From assembly GCF_001666835.1 (NCBI RefSeq), contig NZ_LZJF01000022.1:1-62586 (forward strand): a stretch of DNA of 62,586 nucleotides, read 5' to 3'. This stretch comes from Mycobacterium sp. E3251. GTDB lineage: Bacteria; Actinomycetota; Actinomycetes; Mycobacteriales; Mycobacteriaceae. Positions 1 to 8,977 of this stretch are shown in pieces. The notes under the pieces were generated by a model. It worked only from the letters and a program-made list of their open reading frames with translations. It was not told where the DNA came from and did no database searches. Each line of letters starts with the position of its first letter. The stretch's first letter is position 1. The position numbers and the translations under genes are program-made.

Positions 1-683
1 TCGCCGAACAAGCCGCCCTCGACGGCACCGGCGCGGCGCCGGGCTTCCAGCTGGGCGCCGAAGGACTGATCCCGCCCGAGCTGGTCGCCGAGTTGGCCGC
101 CTCGGCCAAGCTGGTGCCGTTGATCCATCCCGGCGATGCGCCACCCGAGCCGGGTTATGTGCCGTCGCAGGCGTTGGCCGATTTCGTGCGCTGCCGCGAT
201 CTCACGTGCCGCTGGCCGGGTTGCGATTGCCCGGCGGTGGCCTGCGACATCGATCACACCATCCCCTACAGCGCTGGCGGGCCCACGCACGCCTCGAATC
301 TCAAATGTTATTGCCGGACACACCATTTGGTGAAAACCTTCTGGGGGTGGCAGGAGAAGCAATTGCCCGACGCCACGCTGATCCTGACCTCCCCGGCCGG
401 GCGCACCTACGTCACCACCCCGGGCAGCGCCCTGCTGTTTCCCAGCCTGTGCCGGGCCACCGGGGCGATCGCGGCCGCCGAAGCCGACCCACCCCAGGAC
501 TACTGCACCGACCGCACGGCCATGATGCCCACCCGGCGACGCACCCGCACCCAGGACCGCACCCACCGCATCGCCACCGAACGCCGCAACAACCGCACCG
601 CTCGCCTGGCACGCCGAGCAAGCGACACCGCGCAGCACCAGCCGCGCGACGCTATTGGCGACGACGACCCGCCGCCCTTCTGA
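1..683 (+). CDS. HNH endonuclease domain protein of the 13E12/DUF222 family, 5'-truncated by the window edge
   Basis: The frame is open from base 3, so the true start lies outside the window; a TTG at 93 is only an internal candidate. The visible part is the C-terminal HNH nuclease module: a CRWPGC pair of cysteines, then CDIDHTIPY, then NLKCYCRTHH, which together form the zinc-binding HNH core. A basic, Arg/His-rich tail follows. In mycobacteria this module usually sits behind a DUF222 domain in the 13E12 repeat family, which is associated with mobile-element remnants. Substrate and activity are unknown; the family assignment is secure. Confidence 0.85.
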   Translation, partial: AEQAALDGTGAAPGFQLGAEGLIPPELVAELAASAKLVPLIHPGDAPPEPGYVPSQALADFVRCRDLTCRWPGCDCPAVACDIDHTIPYSAGGPTHASNLKCYCRTHHLVKTFWGWQEKQLPDATLILTSPAGRTYVTTPGSALLFPSLCRATGAIAAAEADPPQDYCTDRTAMMPTRRRTRTQDRTHRIATERRNNRTARLARRASDTAQHQPRDAIGDDDPPPF

Positions 684-749
684 TTTGCGGGATCGGTAGC
701 GAACCGGTCGGTGTCTGCTGCTCGCGTAGTCGAGGAAAGGCGCGAGGCA

Positions 750-1121
750 ATGAGGCATATTCACAAGGTCAGGAAGGTCATTACCGGGGCGCTGCTGTCC
801 GGCGGCGTGGCGGTGGCCGGTCTGGGGTTGGCCGGTCTGGGCCTGGCCGCGGGCACGGCCCAGGCGGAGCGCGGTATCGCGCCGCAAGTCATCGGCCCAC
901 TGCCGCTGGACAACTTCACCGTCCCGCACGATTGGTGCCCGGGGCAACCGTTGCCGATGCCCGATGTCCGATGGGATATGGGCGTCTGCCACCACTGGTA
1001 CTGGGTTCCCGTCGGCGGGATGGGCAACGTTGGCCAGTTCGTCTGGGAGGGCGACGCGCCCCGCCGGCCGCTGGGTCCGCCGCCTTGCTACGGAGCACCC
1101 ATCTGCCTGCCCGGCCTGTAG
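750..1121 (+). CDS. Small exported mycobacterial protein, function unknown
   Basis: This 123-residue protein starts at ATG 750, behind a GAGGAAAGG ribosome-binding site. It has a classical Sec signal peptide: basic start (MRHIHKVRKV), a Gly/Ala/Leu core, and an AQA cleavage site near residue 33. The mature part is short, rich in Pro and Trp, and has four cysteines (in HDWCPG, GVCHHW, PPCYG and ICLPG) that could form disulfides outside the cell. No enzymatic motif is visible. It resembles the many small secreted hypothetical proteins of mycobacteria. Secretion is well supported; role is unknown. Confidence 0.75.
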   Translation: MRHIHKVRKVITGALLSGGVAVAGLGLAGLGLAAGTAQAERGIAPQVIGPLPLDNFTVPHDWCPGQPLPMPDVRWDMGVCHHWYWVPVGGMGNVGQFVWEGDAPRRPLGPPPCYGAPICLPGL

Positions 1122-1172
1122 CCGACACCGTCCCGGCCGCGTGAGCAGCCCGCGATCGGGTAGCCCGCGGCT

Positions 1173-1979
1173 ATGGACATCACCGTGACGTTCGTGGGCA
1201 ACGCGACTACCTTGATCGCGGCGGGCGGGCTGACGCTGCTGACCGATCCGAACTTCCTGCACCAGGGGCAACACGCCTACCTCGGTCACGGGCTGGTATC
1301 CAAGCGACTCAGGGAACCGGCGTTGCGCATCGACGAACTACCGCCGGTCGACGCGGTCGTGCTCTCCCACATGCACGGCGACCACTGGGACCGCGTGTCG
1401 CAGAAGGGCCTCGACCACGACCTCCCCGTCATCACCACCCCGCACGCCGCCAAACGGCTGCAACACCGTGGCTTCGCGAACGCGAGTGGGCTCTCCACGT
1501 GGGAACAGCACAAGATCACCAAGGGCGGCACCACGGTCACCATGACGTCGCTGCCGGGCCGGCACGGCCCGGGGTGGACCCAGCGGCTGCTGCCGCCGGT
1601 GATGGGCACCATGCTGGACTTCGCCGCCGACGAGGGACCACTGCGGCGCAGGGTCTACATCTCCGGCGACACCCTGCTCGTCGAGGACCTGAAAGAGATC
1701 CCGGCGCGGTTCGATTCCATCGACGTCGGCGTGCTGCACCTCGGCGGGACCCGGCTTCCGGCCGGCCCGCGGCTTCCGTTCGGGCTGACCGTAACCATGG
1801 ACGGCCGCCAGGGCGCGGGATTGGTGGCGATGCTCGCCCTGCCGAAGGTCATTCCGGTGCACTTCGACGACTATGGCGTCTTCGCTTCGCCGCTGGCCGA
1901 CTTCACGAGGGAGATGCAGCGCCGCGACATGGCCGACCGAATCATCGAGGTGCCCCGCGGCGGGTCGGTCACCGTCTAG
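1173..1979 (+). CDS. MBL-fold metal-dependent hydrolase (UlaG-like)
   Basis: A 268-residue metallo-beta-lactamase-fold protein of the UlaG/L-ascorbate-lactonase-like type. The metal-binding motif SHMHGDHWD lies near residues 65-73; further ligands are likely in PGRHGPG, in SGDT and in the late HFDDYG. No signal peptide is present, so it is probably cytoplasmic. Members hydrolyse lactones, phosphodiesters or lipids such as N-acyl-phosphatidylethanolamine, and the substrate cannot be read from sequence. It stands alone, 51 bp after the secreted-protein gene. Family call is firm, substrate unknown. Confidence 0.85.
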   Translation: MDITVTFVGNATTLIAAGGLTLLTDPNFLHQGQHAYLGHGLVSKRLREPALRIDELPPVDAVVLSHMHGDHWDRVSQKGLDHDLPVITTPHAAKRLQHRGFANASGLSTWEQHKITKGGTTVTMTSLPGRHGPGWTQRLLPPVMGTMLDFAADEGPLRRRVYISGDTLLVEDLKEIPARFDSIDVGVLHLGGTRLPAGPRLPFGLTVTMDGRQGAGLVAMLALPKVIPVHFDDYGVFASPLADFTREMQRRDMADRIIEVPRGGSVTV

Positions 1980-2180
1980 GGCACCCGTTAGCGGCGCCGA
2001 ACCCCGTTAAAGACTTTGGCTACCCTAAGGTCGCCGGTATATCGTTCTCACCGTCCGGAACTCGACGGAAAGGATGCTTGCGGCACCTTGGGGGGTGAAT
2101 GCGTATTGTTTCCGGGCTCTTTGCAACTTGGTAATCGAAAGTTTCCGGCTGCGTATCCGGCGTAGACAAGGTGAGATGTG

Positions 2181-3320
2181 ATGGACTTATTCGCGCCACC
2201 CGAGGTCACCTCGACGCTGATCCATTCCGGTCCCGGGGCGGGTTCGCTGATCGAGGCCGCTGGCGCGTGGCAGAACCTGGGCGTCGAGTTGGAAAACTCG
2301 GTCGCGGTGTATGCGTCCGCGTTGTCGTCGTTGATCGATTCGTGGGACGGCCCGTCCTCGATGGCGATGCTGCAGGCCGTACAGCCGTATCTGATCTGGC
2401 TGCGCACCACAGCGCAGCAGGCCCAGCAAATGGCCACCTCGGCGGAGTCCGCCGCGGTCGCGTTCACCGCCGTCCGCTCGGCTGTGGTCCACCCCTCCGT
2501 CGTCGCCGCCAACCGGACGCGGTTGGCGCAGTTGCTGGCCACCAACGGGTTCGGGCAGAACACCGCGGCTATCGCCGCGACGCAGGACGAATACCAGACC
2601 ATGTGGGCGAACAATTCCGCGGCGATGGCGCGCTATCAGGCGGCGTCGTCACAAGCGACGACGTCGTTGTCGCAATTCAATTCGCCGCTCGCCATCTCGA
2701 ATCCGACGGGCACGGTCAACCAAAACGCCGCGGTGTCCAATGCTTCCTTGCTCAGCTCGGCCTCCAGCACGGGCAACATCATCGACTCGCTCGGCGTCAC
2801 CCCGTTCGACCCCAACGCCGGTTGGTTCAGCTACTGGAGCACCTGGGGCAACCAGTTCATCTCGTCCGGGTTCCCGATCAACCTGCTCAGCTACCTGGCG
2901 CAGAACACCTCGGCGCAGGCGCTGCAGGGCGTGGGCAGCGATATCGGTTTGGGGCTTTCCGAGGGCGAGGGCGCGCTGGCGTCGTCGGTGACCAGGCTGG
3001 CCAGCGCGTTGCAGGCCGCGCCCGGGGGAGCGGCCGCGGGGGCGATGGGGGTCGGGGTTTCGCTGGGCAAGCTGACCGCGCCGCCCGCGGTGGTGGGGCT
3101 ACTGCCGGCGACGCAGACGCCGGTGCAACTCGCGTCGTCGGTGTCGCCACTGCCGGCCGACGCCGGGCTCACCGGCATGCCGCTGATGCCCATGATGGCG
3201 CCGGCCACCAACTCGGCGGGCAGCGGCTGGCGCAAGCGCAAGCAACAGAAGTTCGAGGACCTTGAATACGGGGCGGAACTTCCGAAGAAGGTGATTCACC
3301 GACCGCCCAGCGGGGGATGA
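2181..3320 (+). CDS. PPE family protein (PPE-SVP-like), first of a tandem pair
   Basis: A 379-residue PPE protein starting at ATG 2181 (a GTG sits just ahead at 2178). The N-terminal domain carries the signature Pro-Pro-Glu at residues 6-8 and the helical-hairpin SWDGPSS (WxG-type) motif, so it should fold with a PE partner and leave through a type VII secretion system. The C-terminus ends YGAELPKKVIHRPPSGG, the usual tail of the SVP subfamily, but the GxxSVPxxW hallmark is degenerate (GKLTAPPAVVG, Trp lost). No PE or ESX gene lies nearby, so its partner must be encoded elsewhere. About 200 bp upstream is free of genes. Confidence 0.92.
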   Translation: MDLFAPPEVTSTLIHSGPGAGSLIEAAGAWQNLGVELENSVAVYASALSSLIDSWDGPSSMAMLQAVQPYLIWLRTTAQQAQQMATSAESAAVAFTAVRSAVVHPSVVAANRTRLAQLLATNGFGQNTAAIAATQDEYQTMWANNSAAMARYQAASSQATTSLSQFNSPLAISNPTGTVNQNAAVSNASLLSSASSTGNIIDSLGVTPFDPNAGWFSYWSTWGNQFISSGFPINLLSYLAQNTSAQALQGVGSDIGLGLSEGEGALASSVTRLASALQAAPGGAAAGAMGVGVSLGKLTAPPAVVGLLPATQTPVQLASSVSPLPADAGLTGMPLMPMMAPATNSAGSGWRKRKQQKFEDLEYGAELPKKVIHRPPSGG

Positions 3321-3441
3321 GGGCCGATGACGCCTCACCACTCCGGAAGACGAACCTCGCCGCCGGATAGGTTAATCGCGGCCCAAAACCATTGTTGCGC
3401 AAGCAAAGTGGTGCCGCGCGCTCTATTGCGTTGGACGAGAC

Positions 3442-4572
3442 ATGATTGATTTCGGGCTGCTGCCGCCCGAGATCACTTCGGCGCTGATCCACTCCGGACC
3501 CGGCGCCTGGTCGATGATCGAAGCGGCCGGCGCATGGCAGGAGCTCAGCGCCGAACTGGAGGCGGCCGCAAGCAGTTATACCGCGGAGCTGGCGTCGCTG
3601 GCGGGTACCTGGCAGGGTCCGTCGTCGGTGGCGATGGCCCAGGCGTTCGAGCCCTACCTGGCCTGGTTGCGGACCACCGCGGCACAATGCCAGGAAATCG
3701 CCGCGTCGGTCGAAACCGTCACGGCCGCATTCGAATTGACGCACTGGACGGTGGTGCATCCGTCCGTCGTCGCGGCCAACCGGGCACGGTTGGCGATGTT
3801 GCTGGCCACCAACTTCTTCGGCATCAACGCTCCGGCCATCGCCGAGACGGAAGCCGAGTACAACGCCATGTGGGTCAACAACTCGGCGGCGATGTATCGC
3901 TACGGCGCGACCTCGCTGAACGCCGTCAAGCTCGCTCCGCTCTCGTCGCCGCCGAACGTCGCCAACCCCTCGGGCGTCTCCACCCAGGCCTCGCTGGTGC
4001 CCGCCGCCAACACGCTGGCTTCGACGAATACCGGGTCGATCATCGACGCGCTCGGCGTCACCCCCTTCGACCCCAATAAGGGTTGGTTCGGGTACACCAG
4101 CATCTGGGGCTGGCAGTTCATCGCCGGCGGGTTCCCCGTCAACCTGCTCAGTTACCTGGCGCAGCTCAATGCGGCGCAGGCGCTTTCAGGTGTCAGCGCC
4201 GACATCGGACAGGGCCTGGCGGAGGGTGGGGCAGCCCTGGCGTCGGCGGATGCAAGCCTGGTGAACGCCCTTGGTTCCGGGGCGCTGGCGCCTCGGGGCG
4301 CGCTGGGCGTTTCCGTGTTGGTCGGCAAGTTGAGCATGCCGCCCGCGACGGTGGGGATGCTGCCCGGCGCGCAGCCGCCGGTGCAGCTCGCCTCGGCGGT
4401 GTCCGCGCTGGCGCCGGGGGAAGCGCCGCCCCCCGCGCTTCCGGTGGCGCCGATGCGGCCGCCGCTGGGCGGCAAGGGTGGCCGTGGGGGCGACGGGCGA
4501 GACTACGAGGACATCGAAATCGGCGCGGAGCTTCCCGGCACCGTCATGAAGCGACCGCCGTCAGCGGGATAG
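3442..4572 (+). CDS. PPE family protein (PPE-SVP-like), second of a tandem pair
   Basis: A 376-residue paralogue of the upstream PPE, with Pro-Pro-Glu at residues 8-10, TWQGPSS in the helical hairpin, and the shared central block GVTPFDPN followed by GWF. The tail GAELPGTVMKRPPSAG is SVP-like, and the SVP motif is again degenerate (GKLSMPPATVG). It is likely secreted by an ESX system as a PE-PPE pair and displayed at the cell surface. A 121-bp gap separates it from the first copy, enough for its own promoter. Its last 12 bases overlap the end of the convergent P-type ATPase gene. Confidence 0.92.
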   Translation: MIDFGLLPPEITSALIHSGPGAWSMIEAAGAWQELSAELEAAASSYTAELASLAGTWQGPSSVAMAQAFEPYLAWLRTTAAQCQEIAASVETVTAAFELTHWTVVHPSVVAANRARLAMLLATNFFGINAPAIAETEAEYNAMWVNNSAAMYRYGATSLNAVKLAPLSSPPNVANPSGVSTQASLVPAANTLASTNTGSIIDALGVTPFDPNKGWFGYTSIWGWQFIAGGFPVNLLSYLAQLNAAQALSGVSADIGQGLAEGGAALASADASLVNALGSGALAPRGALGVSVLVGKLSMPPATVGMLPGAQPPVQLASAVSALAPGEAPPPALPVAPMRPPLGGKGGRGGDGRDYEDIEIGAELPGTVMKRPPSAG

Positions 4573-6930
4573 CTTGTGCGCCAAGGTGTTCCGGCCATCC
4601 GCCTGCCGGGGGCCGGGTTCGTCCTCGGCCAGGGTGAAATAGCTTTCCTCCTCCTGCAGGAAATGCAGGCGCAGCAGGGCGTGCAACCCGTATAGGCAGG
4701 CGAGCAGGTCGTCGAGCTGGTCGGGACCGATGGCCCCGCTGCTCTGGGCCAAGGCCACGTGGGCGCCGATCCGGTCGGAGAGTCGCTGGATCTCCGCGTG
4801 GGTGCGGCTCATGGGGGCGGTCGCCTCGCTGGTGCCCAGCGGATGGGCCAGCGCGGGATAGAGCTGCGTCTCCTCGGCTTGCTCGTGCGGGATGATCCGC
4901 TCGGTGAGCACGGCGTGGGCGCGGCTGATCGCCTCCAGCGCCGACCCGTCTGGCGCGGCGGCCAACTGGTCGGCGGCGTCGCGCAACAGATCCACGGCGT
5001 CGCGCAGCTCGTCGTGTTCGGCGTCGAAGCGCCGCAACAGCTGCTCGGTCGACGCGGGGAGGTCGACCTCGATGTCCGGGTTGCCGCACAGGGCCCGCAG
5101 CGCGTTGAGGATCACGGCGACGTCGATGCCCTCCTGCACCAGCGCGCCGACGGCCGGCGGGAGCCAGCCGATGGCGGCGACGGCCATCGCGACCAGCGAC
5201 AGGACCATGCCGACGACCGCGCTCTGCACGGCGATGCGCCGCGACCAGCGGGCGATGTCCATCGCGTCGGCGAGCCGCTCCAGCCGATCGGTGGTCAACA
5301 CGATGCCGGCGGCCTCCGAGGAGGCGGTGGCACCGCGCGCGCCCATTGCCACGCCGACCGTGGCCGCGGCCAACGCGGGCGCGTCGTTGACCCCGTCGCC
5401 GACCATCACGGTGACCGCGCGGTCCTTTTCGGCGCGCACGGCGGCCACCTTGTCGGCCGGGGTTTGTTCCGCGTACACCTCGTCCAAACCCAGCACGGCG
5501 GCGACCTCGCGGGCGGGTTCGGTTCGGTCTCCGGTCAGCATGACCAATCGGTTCAGCCCGGCTTCGCGTAGCCGGCGCAGTGTTCGTGGTGCATGACGAC
5601 GCAGTGGGTCGCGCAGCAACACCGCGCCCGTCGGCCGCCCGTCGACGCAGACCCAGGCGATCGCGGCGCCGTCCAGTAGCGCGCGATTGACCACCGCGCG
5701 GGCCCATGCCGCGTTCGCGGTGTCGTGCGGGAGTTTGCCGACGTGGACCCGCCGGCCGTCCAGGGTGGCGGTGACGCCGCGGCCCGGCTCCTCGACCACC
5801 TCGGAGGGCAACGACAGTGGCAGCCCGCGGGCGCGCGCCGCGGTGACGATCGCCTCGGCCAGCACGTGCGGGGACATCTGATCCACCGAGGCGGCCACCC
5901 GCAGGATCTCGAGCGCATCGCGCCCGGGCGCGGCCGCGACGTCGATGACGGCGGGACGCCCCATGGTCAGGGTGCCGGTCTTGTCCATCACCAAAGTCGT
6001 TGCGTGGCCGAGGTTTTCCAGAGCGCCGCCGTTGCGGATCACCACGCCGCGCCGCGACGCCCGCGACAGCCCGGACACGATGGCAACCGGTGCCGCGAGC
6101 AACAGCGGGCACGGCGTCGCCACTACCAGCACCGCCACCGCCCGCACCGGTGACCCGCTGGCGAGCCAGGCCGCGCCGGACACCAACAGCGTCAATGGCA
6201 GGAACCACGCCGCGTACCGGTCGGCCAGCCGCACCACCGGCGCGTTCTCCGCCCCGGCCTCCCCGGCCAAGCGGACGATCTGGGCATACGTGCTGTCGGC
6301 GGCGGTGGCGGTGGCGTTCATCTCAAAGGCGCTGCCCGCGTTGACAACCCCGCTGCGCACCGGTTCGCCCACGCCGCGCTCGACCTGCAGCGGTTCGCCG
6401 GTCAGCACCGATTCGTCGAGCACCGCGACCGCACCGCAGATGCGCCCGTCGACGGGCACCACCTCGCCGGGGCCGACCACCAGCAGATCGCCGACCGCCA
6501 CGTCCTGCAGCGCGATGACGTCGACCACCGACCCGACGCGGCGGCGGGCGAACCGCGGCGCGCGTTCCAGCAGCGCCCGCAAGTCGTGGGATGCGCGGCG
6601 CTCGGCCGCCGCGTCCAACGCCCGCCCGCCGGCCAGCATCACCGCGATCAACGCCCCGGCCAGGTACTCGCCGACCAGCAGCGTGCCGACCAGCGACAGC
6701 ACCGCGATGAGATCAACCCCGAGCCGGCCCCGGCGCAACGCGGCCAGCACCCACGCCACCGCGGGGACCACCGCCAGCACCGTGCCCGCGATCCAGCAGC
6801 CGTCGGCGACCCGCGGCGCCCCCGCCAGCCAGGCGATGCCCCCGGCCGCCAACGCAACCAAGGTCACCGCGGCAAGCACCGGCTCGACCCAGCGCGCGCG
6901 GCGCATCCACCCGTCGCGTGCAGCGTCCAT
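4561..6930 (-). CDS. P1B-5-type metal-transporting P-type ATPase with C-terminal hemerythrin-like domain
   Basis: A 789-residue transition-metal ATPase. The intramembrane TPCPL (Cys274) replaces the usual CPC, the mark of the P1B-5 class. TGEP, DKTGTLT (phosphorylated Asp316), MLTGDR and GDGVNDAPAL are intact, so it should pump. The SEHPLA-type motif is altered to SPHVLAEA. After the last membrane helices, from about residue 630, comes a hemerythrin-like helical bundle: HDELR (His639), IPHEQAEE, RTHAE and HFLQEEE supply the His/Glu ligands of a di-iron site. Characterised P1B-5 pumps with this tail (Sinorhizobium Nia, an Acidothermus homologue) are linked to Ni/Fe handling; the metal here is not known. 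It faces away from the CBS/FMN-enzyme pair across a 107-bp divergent promoter. Confidence 0.9.
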   Translation of the reverse strand: MDAARDGWMRRARWVEPVLAAVTLVALAAGGIAWLAGAPRVADGCWIAGTVLAVVPAVAWVLAALRRGRLGVDLIAVLSLVGTLLVGEYLAGALIAVMLAGGRALDAAAERRASHDLRALLERAPRFARRRVGSVVDVIALQDVAVGDLLVVGPGEVVPVDGRICGAVAVLDESVLTGEPLQVERGVGEPVRSGVVNAGSAFEMNATATAADSTYAQIVRLAGEAGAENAPVVRLADRYAAWFLPLTLLVSGAAWLASGSPVRAVAVLVVATPCPLLLAAPVAIVSGLSRASRRGVVIRNGGALENLGHATTLVMDKTGTLTMGRPAVIDVAAAPGRDALEILRVAASVDQMSPHVLAEAIVTAARARGLPLSLPSEVVEEPGRGVTATLDGRRVHVGKLPHDTANAAWARAVVNRALLDGAAIAWVCVDGRPTGAVLLRDPLRRHAPRTLRRLREAGLNRLVMLTGDRTEPAREVAAVLGLDEVYAEQTPADKVAAVRAEKDRAVTVMVGDGVNDAPALAAATVGVAMGARGATASSEAAGIVLTTDRLERLADAMDIARWSRRIAVQSAVVGMVLSLVAMAVAAIGWLPPAVGALVQEGIDVAVILNALRALCGNPDIEVDLPASTEQLLRRFDAEHDELRDAVDLLRDAADQLAAAPDGSALEAISRAHAVLTERIIPHEQAEETQLYPALAHPLGTSEATAPMSRTHAEIQRLSDRIGAHVALAQSSGAIGPDQLDDLLACLYGLHALLRLHFLQEEESYFTLAEDEPGPRQADGRNTLAHKLSR

Positions 6931-6984
6931 GCGTGCCAGCTTGGTCGCGCAGTCCGACGCGGGCTAGGGCCGGATGGACGCGGA

Positions 6985-7004
6985 TTGAGGACTCAGGTCA
7001 CTAG
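6985..7004. promoter_or_regulatory. Possible DosR-type dormancy box in the divergent promoter (weak)
   Basis: The 20-mer beginning TTGAGGACT matches the DosR consensus TTSGGGACTWWAGTCCCSAA at 14 of 20 positions. It ends 33 bp before the GTG of the CBS gene and lies 54 bp upstream of the P1B-5 ATPase start. The position suits an activator site and CBS proteins are typical DosR targets. Matches of this quality are expected by chance several times in a window of this size, so this is only a candidate. Confidence 0.22.
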
Positions 7005-7037
7005 AAGGCCGGCCGCCGTCTGGCGAGCATTAGAGGC

Positions 7038-7442
7038 GTGACTGAAATATCTACGCCGGGGTCTATCCCGATCTCCACCATCACCGGTGACCCCGTGGCC
7101 CGCGTCCCCGCCGACGCCACGATCGCCGACGCCGCCAGGGCCATGGTGACCTGCGACGTGGGAGCCATCGTGATCGGCGACGAGGAACGGCCGGTCGCGC
7201 TGGTGAGCGAGCGCGACATCGTGCGGGCGGTGGCCGCCGGCCGGAACCTCGCCACCGCCGCGGCCTCCGACGTGGCCAGCACGAAACTGGTGTGGTGTGA
7301 CGCCGAAGCCTCGGTCGACCAGGTCGCCGCCCGGATGATGGACCGCTACATCCGCCACGTGCTCGTGGAGCGCGACGGCGCGCTGGCCGGCATCGTCTCG
7401 GCCCGCGACCTGCTGGGCGTCTACACGGATTTCGATTCTTGA
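7038..7442 (+). CDS. CBS-domain protein (two CBS repeats)
   Basis: A 134-residue protein made almost entirely of a CBS pair: repeat one ends VALVSERDIVRAV near residues 54-66, repeat two ends LAGIVSARDLLGVY near 117-130. Such stand-alone pairs bind adenosine ligands and act as energy or stress sensors; M. tuberculosis Hrp1 (Rv2626c) is a DosR-induced example. Translation starts at GTG 7038. Its stop overlaps the TTG start of the FMN enzyme (TTGA), so the two are probably translationally coupled and may act together. Ligand unknown. Confidence 0.85.
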   Translation: MTEISTPGSIPISTITGDPVARVPADATIADAARAMVTCDVGAIVIGDEERPVALVSERDIVRAVAAGRNLATAAASDVASTKLVWCDAEASVDQVAARMMDRYIRHVLVERDGALAGIVSARDLLGVYTDFDS

Positions 7443-8977
7443 AATCCCGGGTGGTGGCCGCGCTGGTCGGCGGCGGCCTGGCCGGGCTGACGGGGTGGGA
7501 CCTGCTGCAGCACCGCCACACCATCCTGCGCAACTATCCGATCATCGGGCACCTGCGTTTCCTGCTGGAAGCGGTCGGCCCGGAACTGCGCCAGTACATC
7601 GTCACCGACAACGACGCGGAGCGGCCGTTCAGCCGCGACCAGCGTCGCTGGGTGTACACGTCGTCGAAGCTGGCCAACCGGTACTTCGGCTTCGGCACCG
7701 ACAACGACCTGGAGCGGGTGCACAACTATCCGATCATCAAGCACGCGGCGTTTCCCGTCGCGGCGCCGGTGGGCGAACCCGAGCATCCCGACCCGACGGT
7801 GCCGTTGCCGGCGGCCAAGGTGCTCGGCGGCGCGCGGGGCCGCGCCAAGGCCTTCCGCCCGTCGTCGGTGGTCAACATCTCGGGGATGAGCTTCGGCGCG
7901 CTCGGCGGCGCGGCCATCACCGCCCTGAACAAGGGCGCGGCCCTCGCCGGCGCCCTGCACACCACCGGCGAGGGCGGGGTGTCGCCCTATCACCTCAATG
8001 GCGGCGACCTGGTCTGGCAGATCGGCACCGGCTACTTCGGTTGCCGCGACGACGACGGCCGCTTCAGCCTGCCGCGGCTGATCGACCGGGTGGCGGCCAC
8101 GCCCTCCATCCGCGCCATCGAGATCAAGCTCAGCCAGGGCGCCAAGCCCGGCCTGGGCGGCGTGCTGCCGGGAGCCAAGGTCACCCCGGAGATCGCCGCC
8201 ATCCGCGGCGTTCCGGTCGGGGTGGACTGCAGGAGCCCCGCCGGCCATTCCGCGTTCCGTGACGTCGATGGGCTGTTGGAGCTGGTGGAGACCATCGCCG
8301 CCGAGACGGGCCTGCCGGTCGGCATCAAGTCGGCGGTCGGGGAGGAACGGTTCTGGTGTGACCTGGCCGCGCGCATGGCCCGCACCGGGACGGGCGTCGA
8401 CTTCGTGACCGTCGACGGCGGCGAGGGCGGGACCGGCGCCGCCCCGCTGGTCTTCAGCGACCACGTCGCCCTGCCGTTCAAATGGGCGCAGCCCCGGGTC
8501 TACCGGGCCTTCGCCGAGCACGGGCTGCACCACGACGTGGTGTTCATCGGGTCGGGCAAGCTGGGCATCCCGGAGAACGCGCTGCTGGCGCTGGGCACCG
8601 GCTGCGACTTGATAAACGTCGGCCGAACCGCCATGTTCTCGATCGGCTGCATCCAGGCCCAGCGCTGCCACACCGGCCGTTGCCCCTCGGGCGTCGCCAC
8701 CCAATCAACGTGGCTGCAGCACGGCCTCGACCCGTTGCTGAAGTCGGTGCGCTGCGCCAACTATCTCGCCACCCTGCGCTTCGAATTGCTGCAGCTTGCC
8801 CGCACCTGCGGCTACGTCCATCCGGCGCTGGTGCCGCTGGACGCCATCGAGCTGCTCGACGTCGACATGAAGACGGTGCAGGTCAACGAACTGTTGGGCT
8901 ACCAGCCCGGCTGGGGATTGCCGAGCCCGGCGGACGTCGAAGCGATCACGGCCGTGCTGTCCGGCGGCGCAGGATGA
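7439..8977 (+). CDS. FMN-binding glutamate-synthase-like (GltB family) protein, stand-alone
   Basis: A 512-residue protein corresponding to the FMN/glutamate-synthase core of GltB, without the amidotransferase or GXGXG domains. Recognisable blocks are ISGMSFGALGGAA, TTGEGGVSPYH, KLSQGAKPGLGG, TVDGGEGGTGAAP, and a cysteine cluster GCIQAQRCHTGRCPSG that matches the 3Fe-4S binding motif of glutamate synthase. A hydrophobic N-terminus (residues 4-20) may anchor it. The start is TTG 7439, overlapping the CBS stop; in-frame GTGs at 7451 and 7454 are alternatives. The reaction is unknown for this stand-alone class. Its 3' end overlaps the convergent ATPase by 32 bp. Confidence 0.85.
   Translation: MKSRVVAALVGGGLAGLTGWDLLQHRHTILRNYPIIGHLRFLLEAVGPELRQYIVTDNDAERPFSRDQRRWVYTSSKLANRYFGFGTDNDLERVHNYPIIKHAAFPVAAPVGEPEHPDPTVPLPAAKVLGGARGRAKAFRPSSVVNISGMSFGALGGAAITALNKGAALAGALHTTGEGGVSPYHLNGGDLVWQIGTGYFGCRDDDGRFSLPRLIDRVAATPSIRAIEIKLSQGAKPGLGGVLPGAKVTPEIAAIRGVPVGVDCRSPAGHSAFRDVDGLLELVETIAAETGLPVGIKSAVGEERFWCDLAARMARTGTGVDFVTVDGGEGGTGAAPLVFSDHVALPFKWAQPRVYRAFAEHGLHHDVVFIGSGKLGIPENALLALGTGCDLINVGRTAMFSIGCIQAQRCHTGRCPSGVATQSTWLQHGLDPLLKSVRCANYLATLRFELLQLARTCGYVHPALVPLDAIELLDVDMKTVQVNELLGYQPGWGLPSPADVEAITAVLSGGAG

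Noticed and set aside
206..1144. Long plus-strand frame of 312 codons over the HNH and secreted-protein genes
   Set aside because: Arg/Gly/His-rich shadow of real genes in another frame, typical of GC-rich DNA.
2071..2180. Short 35-codon frame ahead of the first PPE gene
   Set aside because: No proper ribosome-binding spacing, no signal peptide or domain; the stretch is more likely a promoter and leader.
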